A stretch of DNA of 64,000 bases, taken from positions 62,001 through 126,000 of the forward strand of contig JAAVTG010000315.1 in the NCBI GenBank assembly GCA_011947345.1. Direction: 5' to 3'. A program made the position numbers and the translations under genes. Shown here one piece after another: positions 34,140-44,044 of the stretch. Below the pieces are notes generated by a model that did not search any database, was not told where the DNA came from, and worked only from the letters and a program-made list of their open reading frames with translations. The stretch comes from Phytophthora quininea (lineage: Eukaryota > Oomycota > Peronosporomycetes > Peronosporales > Peronosporaceae). How positions within the stretch are numbered: position 1 is the first letter of the stretch; every line of letters begins with the position of its first letter.

Positions 34140-35669
34140 ATGGACGCCGACAAGTCCCCCAAGGCCCAGTACAACAAGTTGGACGGCGACGTGCCGGTGC
34201 CCAATGCGCCGGAGCAGGACTTCGAGATCGGCAACTCGCTGTACGCGCGCGCGCAGCGCTGGGCTGGCAAGTTCAAGATCGAGCAGCGCGGCATCGAGCG
34301 CGTGCCCGAGGACGAGCGCCACGACGACTCGCTGCTAAACGTCGGCACCATGTGGCTGGCTGCCAACATGGTCATCAGCTCGTTCGCCATCGGCGTGCTG
34401 GGCAAGTCGCTGTTCTACCTCGGATCTGGAGACGCCTTCCTGGTCGTGCTCTTCTTTAACATGGTGGGCATCCTGCCTGTGTGCTACTTCTCGACCTTCG
34501 GCCCCATCTTCGGACTGCGGCAGATCATCCTGTCGCGCTTCTGGTACGGCTGGCACGGCGTCAAGATCGTCGCCATCTTCAACGTCATCGCGTGCCTCGG
34601 CTGGTCCTGCATCAACGTGATCGTCGGCGCCCAAGTGATCAACGCCGTCAACAACGACGTGCCCGGCTGGGCCGGGATCATCATCATCGCCGCCTGCACC
34701 TTCCTGGTGACGCTCTTCGGCTACAAGGTGGTGCACGCCTACGAGTTCTGGTCGTGGATCCCGGCTTTCATCGTCTTCATGATCGTGCTCATCGAGTTCT
34801 GGCACTCGGGCGCGTACATCCACATCCCTATGGGCACGGGCGTCTCGGAGGTGGGCAGTGTGCTCAGTTTCGGCGCCACCGTGTTCGGCTTCGCCATCGG
34901 TTGGACGTCGTACGCCGCTGACTACACCGTCTACCACCCTGCGACCCAGAGCAAGACCAAGGTCTTCTTCGCGGCCTACTTGGGACTCATCGTGCCATTG
35001 CTGTTCACGCAGTTCCTCGGCGTCGCTATCATGACGGCCACGGACGACGTCACCAGCAAGTACTACGCCGGCTACCAGGAGGCCGGCTCGGGTGGTCTTA
35101 TCGCCGCCGTCATCGTCGACCCGCTCGGTGGCTTCGGTCAGTTCTGCCTCGTGCTGCTGGCGCTGTCCATCATCGCCAACAACTGCCCCAACATCTACTC
35201 GTTCGCCATCACCGTGCAGGTCTTCGGCGCCTGGACCCGCAGCATCCCGCGCTTCGTATGGACGCTGGTGGGCACGGTCGTGTACGCCGCCGTGGCCTTC
35301 CCGGGCTACTCGCACTTTGAGGACGTGCTCGAGAACTTTATGAACGTCATCGGCTACTGGATGTCCGTGTACGCGGCCATCGGGCTTACCGAGCACTTTT
35401 ACTTCCGCAAGGGGTACTCGGGCTACAACCCCGCCGACTACGACAACCGCGACAAGCTGCCGCACGGCATCGCCGCCGTGTTTTCGTTCTGCGTCGGCAT
35501 CGTCGGCGCTGTGCTGGGCATGAGCCAGACGTGGTACGTCGGCGCAATCGCCAAGCACTGCGGTGAGGCTCCGTACGGCGGCGACGTCGGTGTCGAACTC
35601 GCGTGGGTGTTTTCTATCGTGTCGTACCTGCTCACACGGCCCATCGAGCTGCACTACTTCGGCCGGTAG
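34140..35669 (+). CDS. NCS1-family nucleobase:cation symporter (purine/cytosine permease type)
   Basis: Predicted product 509 aa, the usual length for NCS1 transporters. The ATG at 34,140 was chosen because the protein from there begins with a hydrophilic tail and then the family's pre-TM1 segment GIERVPEDERHDDSL; the 55 upstream codons in frame look like 5' UTR. About twelve hydrophobic segments follow, starting WLAANMVISSFAIGVLG, with the conserved IIANNCPNIYSFAITVQV region in the second half. The family imports purines, pyrimidines or related compounds (cytosine, uracil, allantoin, thiamine) with H+ or Na+ across the plasma membrane; the substrate here cannot be told from sequence. The frame is intact, with no introns and strong GC3 bias, unlike the broken genes around it. 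A 454-codon antisense open frame is a composition shadow. Confidence 0.93.
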   Translation: MDADKSPKAQYNKLDGDVPVPNAPEQDFEIGNSLYARAQRWAGKFKIEQRGIERVPEDERHDDSLLNVGTMWLAANMVISSFAIGVLGKSLFYLGSGDAFLVVLFFNMVGILPVCYFSTFGPIFGLRQIILSRFWYGWHGVKIVAIFNVIACLGWSCINVIVGAQVINAVNNDVPGWAGIIIIAACTFLVTLFGYKVVHAYEFWSWIPAFIVFMIVLIEFWHSGAYIHIPMGTGVSEVGSVLSFGATVFGFAIGWTSYAADYTVYHPATQSKTKVFFAAYLGLIVPLLFTQFLGVAIMTATDDVTSKYYAGYQEAGSGGLIAAVIVDPLGGFGQFCLVLLALSIIANNCPNIYSFAITVQVFGAWTRSIPRFVWTLVGTVVYAAVAFPGYSHFEDVLENFMNVIGYWMSVYAAIGLTEHFYFRKGYSGYNPADYDNRDKLPHGIAAVFSFCVGIVGAVLGMSQTWYVGAIAKHCGEAPYGGDVGVELAWVFSIVSYLLTRPIELHYFGR

Positions 35670-36424
35670 ACACCTAGAAGACCAGGCAATAACATGCAAT
35701 GCACTGGTTGACCGGTGATTCGGAGCATCGAATGGAACCGGACCGAGCTTTCATAAGCTTTCGCCATTTATGTAATGCAGTAGACTGTTTAGCTGCAGCT
35801 GTGATATCCTTCACCTCTAAATGTTTTGCTGCTCGACCAGCCAGCTAGTAGTCATCAGCATTGCTCAGCTCAAACCTGATGGATTGTGGTAGTCGACAGC
35901 GTTGGGCGACTTCTGCAACGCCGGGATGATTGAGTCCTCGCACCGAGATGATCGAAGTTCTGATACCTGGTCGTTGTGATGCAGTCGAACACCACCTCTG
36001 CTTTGGTCTGCTGATGCAGTTGAGAACGCAACACACTCATACTTGAGCGCTGCAAGCACGACGCCGCTAGCAACGATCCGGGCCGAAGCACGCAAGTGCC
36101 CGCTTCGAGCGCTACACCTGTCGGAGATCGCCGCTGGTCCAATACGACCGGTGGTAACACGAATTTCGCACCGCCACCGTGGCGCTCTCCTCAACGAGTA
36201 ACCGTGGGAAATCATCGCTGCACCCAGCTCCAGTTTGCTGTCCGAAGGCTTCAAGTAACGTGCAGCTTCAACGGGCGGGCACGCGTTGTAGCTGCAGCCG
36301 GTCAAGTCCGGACATGACCCGTGAACTTTCCACCTGCAGCCAGGAGCTCTGCGGGCGAGTGCTCACTCTCCAACTTGCTCGACACGACTCAAAGCTCTTC
36401 AAAACACCTTGATCTCCAGTTGCC
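35670..36424. other. Intergenic DNA between permease and elicitin-like gene
   Basis: Short frames on both strands (35,865-36,305 minus; 36,179-36,412 plus), none with recognisable features. It should contain the permease 3' end and the elicitin-like gene promoter. Confidence 0.5.
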
Positions 36425-37252
36425 ATGCGTCCGAGTCTCCAACTACTGTCCGTCGCGGCCATCGCGACGCTTTCTCGTACCACCAGGGCAGCAGAATGCA
36501 CGGTGGAGCAAGGAAACCACGACGCATCGCTGTGGGCGGCGGCGGCTACTACAAGCGCGTGCTCTCAGTACGCTTCCGGCAACACGTTCTTCTCGTGGCC
36601 CTGTGACGCCACCGATTGCACGGCGGTGCTGTCTGAGGTGGCAGGCAATATGGCCGACTGCACCGTCAACGGAGTGAGCAACAAGATCTCTCTGCAGAAC
36701 TCCATCGCCGGGTGCACCGGTGGCGGTACCTCCGACCCCGGCTCCCCAACCACGGACGCGCCGTCGACGACTAGCTCCCCGGCCACCACGGCACCATCCC
36801 CGGCGGCTTCGGCTTCGAACACGGACTGTGTGACCAACGAGATCAACAGCATGGTGGATCTGTACACCACCGCGGCGACGAGCGACGAGTGTGCCGCCGA
36901 CTCGAGCGTCACCGCCACCAGCATCATCTACGCATTGTGCGGCTCGCCGTGCGCGTCGAAACTCGAGGATCTCGCCACCTCGCTGCCCAACTGCTACTAC
37001 GACTACCAATCCGAGAACCTCAAGTCGGACTTACTAACTCAGCTCGCCGGCTGCGACGGAGCCGATGCATCGTACGCCATCAACGTCACGTTGAGTGCCG
37101 ATGAAAGCACCGGCGCTCCGTCGACGACACCTCCCGTTACGGCCCCACCAACAACCATCCGACCTCGGCGCCCACCCCAGCTCCGACTAACTATACGCCG
37201 AAGCCGACACCGGCCCCTACTCAAGGAGACTCTGGAACGTACTGCTAAGTGA
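36425..37252 (+). CDS. Secreted two-domain elicitin-like protein
   Basis: Starts MRPSLQLLSVAAIATLSRTT with a cleavable-type signal peptide ending near residue 22 (RAA/EC). Two elicitin-like domains follow, about residues 24-98 and 138-215, each with six cysteines in elicitin order, including the C-x3/4-C pair and C-x13-C spacing. They are separated by a Ser/Thr/Pro linker (TTDAPSTTSSPATTAPSPAA). Canonical elicitins bind sterols in the apoplast and trigger plant defence; elicitin-like proteins of this divergent type are presumed secreted or wall-attached lipid/sterol binders. The last ~40 codons become Arg-rich, whereas the next frame there reads PTSAPTPAPTNYTPKPTPAP and stops at 37,248 after a terminal Cys. 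That is the composition expected of these proteins, so a single-base break near 37,130-37,150 is likely. 275 codons as given. Confidence 0.85.
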   Translation: MRPSLQLLSVAAIATLSRTTRAAECTVEQGNHDASLWAAAATTSACSQYASGNTFFSWPCDATDCTAVLSEVAGNMADCTVNGVSNKISLQNSIAGCTGGGTSDPGSPTTDAPSTTSSPATTAPSPAASASNTDCVTNEINSMVDLYTTAATSDECAADSSVTATSIIYALCGSPCASKLEDLATSLPNCYYDYQSENLKSDLLTQLAGCDGADASYAINVTLSADESTGAPSTTPPVTAPPTTIRPRRPPQLRLTIRRSRHRPLLKETLERTAK

Positions 37253-37445
37253 TCACCTCCTACGCTTGACGCGAGCGACAACACCGACCGAATGCTGATC
37301 ACATCTCGTTACCTTCCTGTTGATAGTCGTTGTTTATCCTTTCGTCTAATGAGATCGAGACCAACACAAATTCAGGCTAAGCCAAATCAAAAATCGTTGT
37401 TGACAACATTACTGGCAAGGACTACATACAGACGGTATTCCACCA

Positions 37446-40078
37446 CTACTTCATCATTTTCTTGATCGCTCGTAGAGCGTACACGACTTCGGATGCCGCT
37501 GGACGCGCCCGAGGGTTCTTCGACAGACACAGGTCCCCCAGCGATCTCAAATCTGGCGGACAATCCTCGCCGAATCGCATGGGGATCGACCCCGCGGCGA
37601 TCATGTGCAGGATCACTGCATCTGCCATCTTGAAGCCTCTCGAACTCTGGACGTCCGTGTACGGAGCTTCATGCGTGTCGAGCTCCGATAGGAACACACC
37701 AAAGCTGAAGATGTCGACTGCAGGACCGCACTCTTCGGAATCGGCTAAGACTTCCGGCGCTTGCCATGGTGAGATCGATGATCGCTGACTCTCCTCCCCG
37801 CCCTCTTGAGCTCGCAAATGGGCGACGCCAATCTTGGCCAGTTTCGGCTCTAGTACACTCGTAAGCAGCACGTTGCTTGCCTTCAGATCCCAGTGCAAGA
37901 TCGGCGGCGCAAACGAGTGGAGGTAGACCAGAGCTTCTGCCACGCCCAAGGCGATCTTCAGCTTTTGATGGTTCCATTCACGGGGTGTCGTGGGGTTCGA
38001 TAGGTACTCGCTGACGCTGCCGCTGTCCACGAGCTCGAATAGGGCCTGGATGTCAGTCTTAGCAGTCCAAGCAACGCCAACAAACTTGACAATATGTGGG
38101 TGATCGATCGGCGCCACCATCTTGATCTCTTCGATGAAAGCTTTGGTGATATGGCGCCGCGGCTCTTTCCGTAAGCGCTTCGACGCCAGCAGTTGAGTCT
38201 TGCGGTATCGAACCAGCCACACCACGGCATGCGCTCCAGCCCCGATCTTTTGACGTCCTTGATGTCCCCGGCTTCAGCATCAACGGCGCAAGTTGCGGGT
38301 CGTCAAACTCGGCCATAATGTACTTCGCAGCGCGTTGACGACGCCGCCAAATTCCAATTCCAACCACGAGAATGATAATGAGCACGACTGCTGCCCCAGA
38401 AGCGATGGAAACGATTGTGCCGGTACCCATTTTCGAAGACGATGCTGTGGTTGTCGTGGTTGAGGTCGAGGTCGTCGACGTCAGGCAAACGTGGACCCCA
38501 CCGCCAAGCTCTTGCGTGTTGTTTGTCTTGCACTCCTCTTGGCCGTTAAAATCAGCTTGGGTGGCGTCCAGTGTGTCGAGGCTTTGCAAAAATTGGAATT
38601 GATCCTCGGTGAGCATAGCAGACAAAGGGGTCGAGCCGCCGGAGATATACCTAAGCAATAACAACAAGCAACATCAGTAAACATGCCGAGGCTATTGTGC
38701 TCCCCACTTACAGGTTCTTCAGTTTGGTGCTGTCGTACACGGCGCTTGGGATTTCAGCCAAACTGTTGCCGCCCAGATACCTGTCAACTTGGCAATGTTA
38801 GAAGAAGTAGTAGTGAAGGGTTCAAGTACGGTAGCGTACAAAGTCTCGAGGTTGGAGAAGGTTGCTTCAAAGGTTGTGAGGCCATTGTCGGTCAAGTTCC
38901 TACACATTTCAAAGCACGAGTTAGCTCTTTGCTGAACCAATACGTCGGAAGAGGAAACAAAAGACATACAGCATTGTGATTGTGTCTGAGGAGTCCGATG
39001 TTTTCACTTCTTTGATGCTGTTCGATGCTAAGTTCCTGTAAAGTTTGTTAGATTGAAGTATCCCATTGTCAGTTCATAATGGAGCGCACGTACAAACTCT
39101 CGAGGCTCGTGAGATTTGTAAGCGAGGCAGGCATCTCTGTGAGGTTGTTCGATGCTAAATTTCTAAGGAGAAAACAAATAGTGTTAGATTGTTCACAACC
39201 AGACTTGATCTTACTGAGCGAGTCGTACAGTGTTTTCAGGGTCGAAAACGCGCTGGAGTCATTCATCGTGGTGATGTAGTTGCCTTCCAAGGATCTGTTA
39301 CAACAATAAAAGTTATAAAAACAATTATGATAGTCATAGCGTTCCGACTGACACGTACAGCTCCTCCAGCCTCGACAACGTCAACAGCTGGCTTGGGAAA
39401 TCTTTTATCACGTCATTCTTGAGCTCCAACTTCTTCAAGCTCTGCGGAAGCTTGTTCGGAAGGTCTGCAACAATACTCTCCAGATTAAGGTTCATCAGCG
39501 ACACCTCAGTGATCTGGGACTGGCTGGCGAGGAAGTCCGAGTTGATGTTGATGTAGCCAACCCGTCCCTTGTAGTACGCTCGGTAGCTATCACCTCCAAC
39601 CAGAGAACTGTTCAAAATACAAACTTATCAGTCTCCCCAACATGATACCAGCGTTCATTACCACGTACAATTGAGTGATCGTCGAGCCGACTTCCAGCAC
39701 AGCAACGTCGTACAGGTAGCAGTTCCCAATTTGAGGGTAGAGTCTGGTGTCGTTCGGTAGTTCGGCCACCTTCGCCGTGTAGGACGGGTCTGCTACTCGT
39801 GCGGCCGAGTCTTCGTCGCTAACGTATCCCGAGTCCTGAATGAGCAGCACGAAGGCCGAGTCGGTGTAGTTCAGACACGAGTACTGGCCGTTGACTGCGA
39901 CGTCGCACAGCGATCTGCTGTCGCACTTGCCGCTGCACTCGGACAGCAGCGTGCCGCCGCCCCACGTGCCCGCGGCGTTCAAGCAGACCGGTGGGGTCAT
40001 CGCCTCCGCCGGTCGTGCCAGTAGGGTCGTCCATGCTACTACAAGTACTAGTCGCCGAGTTGACGTGAGCGGCGCCAT
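37446..40078 (-). CDS. LRR receptor-like kinase, probable pseudokinase, eight exons
   Basis: The signal peptide starts at 40,078 (MAPLTSTRRLVLVVAWTTLL). Exons on the minus strand: 40,078-39,669, 39,607-39,359, 39,294-39,229, 39,162-39,094, 39,035-38,970, 38,899-38,840, 38,780-38,712 and 38,650-37,446. Introns are 58-70 bp, all phase 2, with GTA/GTG...AG borders. Exons 3-7 each encode one LRR starting (N/S)L-x-x-N. Exon 8 gives a juxtamembrane region, one TM helix (GAAVVLIIILVVGIGIW) and a TKL-type kinase domain: glycine loop KIGAGAHAVVWLV, Lys in LLASKRL, HWDLKASN in place of HRD, and WQAPEV. The DFG position reads KIG, so the metal-binding Asp is missing. Two single-base shifts (in GGGG and AAAA runs near 38,255-38,275) separate TM and kinase frames. 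It would sense an external ligand; catalytic activity is doubtful. Confidence 0.85.
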
Positions 40079-40683
40079 CTTGGTCGGAGGTTGGGCGTGC
40101 ACTCGACCGGGTCTTTAGGACAATGGTGGGTTCGGATCTTACATTCCCGACGCAAGTGCTGCATCCTCCACCGCAGTCTCGTGGGTTCAGACGCACATGG
40201 CGTCGGCATGGAACCGGATTCAAGGGTCGCCTCACTTGGGTGCGTTCGTGGCCCTCACCCAGCAGCACGAACACGGGTGGACAACTACAAGCAGAACTTT
40301 GTCTTGTCTTTGCAGAGCACTTCAGTCTGCCCAACTCGGTGGGCTGCCCAACTTGGTAGTCAAACCTGGAAATCACTTTGGAGGACGTTCAGCAGAAAAA
40401 TCGAATGTCCGTTTTAGCGTGCATTTTAGCGTCGGCTTTTCGCTCATCACCCCTCATTTTTTACGGTACATCACATACAAACAAAGAGTGTTGGCGATCG
40501 GCTAATTCGTCGCATTGTCGCGCTTAATTCTTTCGTATAGTTACACTAAAATGGAGCTGGCTTTACCAGCACCCTGCTAAAACTTATTAACTTCAACTCG
40601 CCCAACAGCTTCAACTCGCAGCCAGATCTTCTTGCAGCACGAGCTTGCTTGGCATTTTAAATTCCGCAACCATGAAGGCAGGA
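40079..40683. other. Intergenic DNA upstream of the receptor-kinase gene
   Basis: No gene recognised; it should carry the minus-strand promoter of the receptor kinase. Open frames here (40,091-40,505) have no domain. Confidence 0.5.
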
Positions 40684-40825
40684 GCTGCTGCTACTGCTGC
40701 TACAACTGCTGCTACAACTGCTGCTACAACTGCTGCTACTGCTACGACTGCTGCTACGACGGTTGGTGCTACTGCTGCTACAACTGCTGCTACAACTGCT
40801 GCTGAGACTGCTGCTGCTGCGACTG
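40684..40825 (+). repeat. Imperfect ACTGCTGCTACA-type simple repeat
   Basis: Repeated GCTGCTACAACT/GCTGCTACGACT units over about 140 bp. Read from the ATG at 40,672 it would give an Ala/Thr run (ATTAATTAATT). It may be a low-complexity N-terminus of the following PLD-like reading frame or plain microsatellite. Confidence 0.75.
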
Positions 40826-41039
40826 CAAGTGTTGCTGCCACCGCTGCCCGTACCCGCCACCAGATTTGGCTGGGGCATGTGCAGGCGGTGCGCCTCGTCC
40901 GTGCCGAAGGCTGTAACGCAGCTACCACCCCCAGGACCTCAGCCGATGCTGCGGCAATGTGGTTAAGAGCGGCAAGGCCAACGGGTGGAAGCGGACGACG
41001 CTGCAGTCCGTGTGCAAGGCTCGCCACAAGGACAAGCCG

Positions 41040-41508
41040 CTGATCGGCCGGGTGCCCGTATATGTTCCTACTGTTACTTACTCTCCGTCCTCCTCATTGA
41101 TGTTATTGCTAGCGATTCAACTTGCTTGTTTTAGTGTTTACGTCGGTATTTATGTATTGAGCAATCCCGCGGTGATTGACGCGTTGATCGCGGCCTCCAA
41201 GCGAGGCTTGACGTCCAGATCTTCGCAGACAAAGCGGAGCTCGCTGCATATTTGAAACCGAGCAACTACAGCGTCTTGAAGAAGCTGACATACCGGTATT
41301 AGTACCGGTATCGTCAGTAACGATGCATATCAAATTCATATTGATTGATGAGTATAAGTTGATTATCGGCAGCTCGAACATCTCTGTGAGAGGACTGGGA
41401 GACTTAACAGAGGTGCCGGAAGATGTCCTGCAGGCAACAGCGGAGATCGAGGCAAGAAACCTGGAGGCAAACTGCGTTATAATGGAGACGAAAGGGAACG
41501 TTTATTGA
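41040..41508 (+). pseudogene. PLD-like (HKD) domain fragment, frame-broken
   Basis: Three consecutive frames make a phospholipase-D-like C-terminal half. First comes YVLSNPAVIDALIAASKRGL (about 41,151-41,210). Next is LDVQIFADKAELAAYLKPSN (about 41,209-41,270). Then comes the catalytic box MHIKFILIDEYKLIIGSSNI (about 41,323-41,382). The last matches H-x-K-x4-D followed by G-S-x-N, the HKD signature of the PLD superfamily. Only one HKD copy is visible; many small PLD-like proteins work as dimers with one each. Frame changes occur near 41,210 and 41,280. The substrate (phospholipid or nucleic acid) is not inferable. The start is uncertain: an Ala/Thr-rich frame from 40,672 may belong to it. Confidence 0.6.
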
Positions 41509-41599
41509 TTGTTTTGTTAGTTTGGATGAGTTTCTAATGAAAAGTGTAGACGAAGGCTCACCAAGGACCTCCGAATGTGGTGGTCGTGGCTTGCTTCGC

Positions 41600-42394
41600 A
41601 GGCCAATTGCTGTAGACGAGTTAACAGGGCTCTGGAGCGGCACAGTCAGCGGGGAGGGAAGCAAGGCCGCAACAGAGTATTCTACTACTGCAAGGTACTC
41701 GGCTGTCCAAGAGCGCTGAGCCAGAGGGGCTGTGCCGCGACCACGGCGACGGCAGGGTCTGCAACGCGGACGGCTGCGCTGCGCCCGCCCGCTACCAAGG
41801 GTGGTGCAAAAGCACGCGCGCACTACGCCCCAGCCCACACCCGTGCCCGCGCCCACGCCGACGCAGCTCCCGCAGCAGTCAACCCAGCTGACGACGCCGC
41901 CGCTGCCGACCCAGCAGCCTACTCAGCCCACGCAACCATCAACAGAAAAGCTCTGCCGACGGAAATGGTGCAACCAGCCCCGCGCCAAGCGTAATGGCAC
42001 GATTCTCCAGTACTGCGAACACCACCGCAGCTTAAGAAACAAAGCAAAGAGCGAATACCGTCACAAACAGCGAGAAGAGAGAATCCTGCTGGACAACAAG
42101 CTCTGTGGATATTTAGAAATGCGGTGCGATCAGCCCCGCGCCAAGCGCGACGATGGCAAGCTCCTCCGTGTCTGCGAACACCACCGCAAGTTGGTTGTCG
42201 AATCTAGCCGCACATACAGGCAGAGAAAACGGGCTGCGAAGGGCGAGCTCTGTTCAAATGGGGGATGCACGCAACGGCGAGCCACGAAGCGCAACGGAGA
42301 ACTGCATCTCCTGTGTGAACACCACCGCGACATCCAAAACGCTAACAAGCGCAAACAAGCGCAAGCGAGAACACCACCACCGCGACATCACTAA
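41600..42394 (+). CDS. Cys/His zinc-binding repeat protein of oomycete type
   Basis: From about 41,680 to 41,810 the frames read CKVLGCPR..., then LCRDHGDGRVCNADGCAAPA. That is the C-x4-C / C-x2-H-G pattern of the WRKY-type zinc-finger repeats common in oomycetes. After a Pro/Thr/Gln linker come three copies of a related unit (about 41,947-42,350): LCRRKWCNQPRAKR...CEHHR, LCGYLEMRCDQPRAKR...CEHHR, LCSNGGCTQRRATKR...CEHHR. Spacing is C-x4-6-C-x10-15-C-x2-H, each followed by a basic segment, so a nucleic-acid-binding zinc-repeat protein is plausible. One base is probably missing in the GGGG run at about 41,727. Function is unknown and the true start is unresolved. Confidence 0.6.
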
Positions 42395-42545
42395 CAAGCG
42401 CAAATGGCTGCAGTCGCACTCAAATCAGCGCTTGCTGCGAGGGAACGCAAGGCACGAACGTGCTGAAAAATATCCGCTGCAAACTCCATGACATCGAGTG
42501 CTTACGACCGGCTCCTTTTATTTTGTGCATGGAAGCTGCTTTCCT

Positions 42546-43877
42546 CTACAGACCGTTCAGGAGCCGATTTGCGGCCGACTCGACGTTGTTGCCCGTGGAC
42601 TGCAGCGCCTGCAGCACGCGCTCTCTATCGAAGCCGAGCGCCTGGACGAGCATCGTTGCAAACAAAAAGCAGCGGTTCAAGTTAGTCGAGCGAGTCGCCA
42701 TTGCAGACATCGGGTCGTACCATCAATTGCTCGATGGCGTCTTCGGACGGCGGTGCGGCTGCCAGGTGAGGTGGTAGCATGCCGTTACCAGCAGCTTGCG
42801 GCGGCGCAGCTCCACCCATCATGCCTCCCGCCCCGGGCAGCAATTGGTCTCGGAAACCTTGACCTTCCACCGCGGGGGCGGCAGGCCGACCGCGGTTGTA
42901 GCGCGCGTTCAGACGGCGCTGCGCCTCCATCGCTCGACGCTGTCGCTGCAGCGCCAACGTGCTCGCTGGCACCACGTCAAACAGCGGATGCAGCAGACTG
43001 AAGATCGAGCAGACGAACGACGGGAGACGCATGCGACCTAGCGGCGTCGAACTGAACAACACCCCAAGCAGCGAGCCGCCCAGGAACGGCGTCAACGCGC
43101 GGTAGTCGCGTGCAAGTAGCTAAACAACACCATGAGCCCATCTTATTCTCACACGTCACAGAGGTCAACCGCTTCAACCTACCACGAGCATGAGCAGATA
43201 TGTGGTGGACTTGTCCGAGAAGACAAGCCCCACACATTCAACGAGCGAGGCTGCAGCTTTGGAATGAATTCTGCCAATAAAAATAAACGTTAGTAAAATG
43301 TCGTAAGAAGTAATACGTTAATGCTCGTACTGTTGAAGTAGATGGAGAAGGCTCCGAGGACGGAGTAGGTTCCTCCAGGGATGGTTCTTGCCAGCCACGG
43401 GACCGACGTCAGCGCGGCAAGCTGCAGCGCGCCGGTAGCCAGCAGCACGAACACCAGAATGCTGCCGAATTTACGAGAGCCCAATTGTCGCTCCAGGATC
43501 CTGAACTGGAAGACGACGTAGAGTCCCAAGGACACGGCGAGTCCACTAGGATAAATCCACACATAAACGCAGGTTTAGTCACTGCGGAAGTCCACTATTT
43601 AGCAGACAAATAAAAAGCCACTCACTGGTGGAACGTGAGTTGGCTGGAAATCAAGCGCCAGTACTGCGCGCGGACGAGAATCGCGTCCCGGTCCAGCGAC
43701 AGCACGCGGCCACGGTCCAGTAGCAGGCTAGCGGAGCTGGCGGCGCCCACCGCCAGCGAGTACGCATAGGTCACGGGCGCTCCGTCTGCAGTGGAATCAA
43801 CACAAGTCAACAGCGCTATACAGAGAACTCTCCAGGCAGCACACACACGTACAGAAGCCTCGCAAGTCGCCGTGCAT
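42546..43877 (-). CDS. UBAC2-like ER rhomboid pseudoprotease with C-terminal UBA domain
   Basis: Exons on the minus strand: 43,877-43,853 (MHGDLRGF), 43,785-43,626, 43,545-43,331, then exons covering about 43,270-43,180, about 43,120-42,721 and 42,641-42,546. The joined product begins like UBAC2: Y-G-A-P-V-T..., then YWRLISSQLTFHHG across the second splice, then FRILERQLGSRKFGS, a rhomboid-like TM bundle, and FSDKSTTYLLMLV. The last exon gives a UBA domain: LMALGFDRERVLQALQSTGN with NNVE and LL. Human UBAC2 acts in ER-associated degradation with UBXD8 and gp78; a similar ER role is inferred. No rhomboid GxSG serine motif is evident. A one-base slip in the GGGG run near 43,230 breaks exon 4. 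It is divergently arranged with the myosin gene, 167 bp apart. Confidence 0.82.
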
Positions 43878-44044
43878 ATCGAGCAAAGGACACGTCACGA
43901 AAAATATGTGACTAATGTGTACCGGGTAGTTATTTAAGCGATACACGAATCGTTCCCGGTAGTCAAAGGGTTTAATCTGTTTAACTCGAAAGGACACGAA
44001 ACGACACGTAGCTTCAAGAGACGCATTGTATCTCCGCCGCCGCC
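43878..44044. promoter_or_regulatory. Short bidirectional promoter between UBAC2-like and myosin genes
   Basis: Only 167 bp separate the two divergent start codons, so core promoters and 5' UTRs of both must lie here. The tract has a TA-rich stretch (TATTTAAG near 43,930). No specific factor site is claimed. Confidence 0.5.

Noticed and set aside
34335..35699. 454-codon minus-strand open frame.
   Set aside because: Exact antisense of the NCS1 permease; Asp/His/Val-rich composition is the mirror of GC3-rich coding DNA.
40645..41043. Ala/Thr-repeat frame as an antifreeze- or mucin-like gene.
   Set aside because: It is a translated simple repeat, readable in several frames; no signal peptide or conserved flank.
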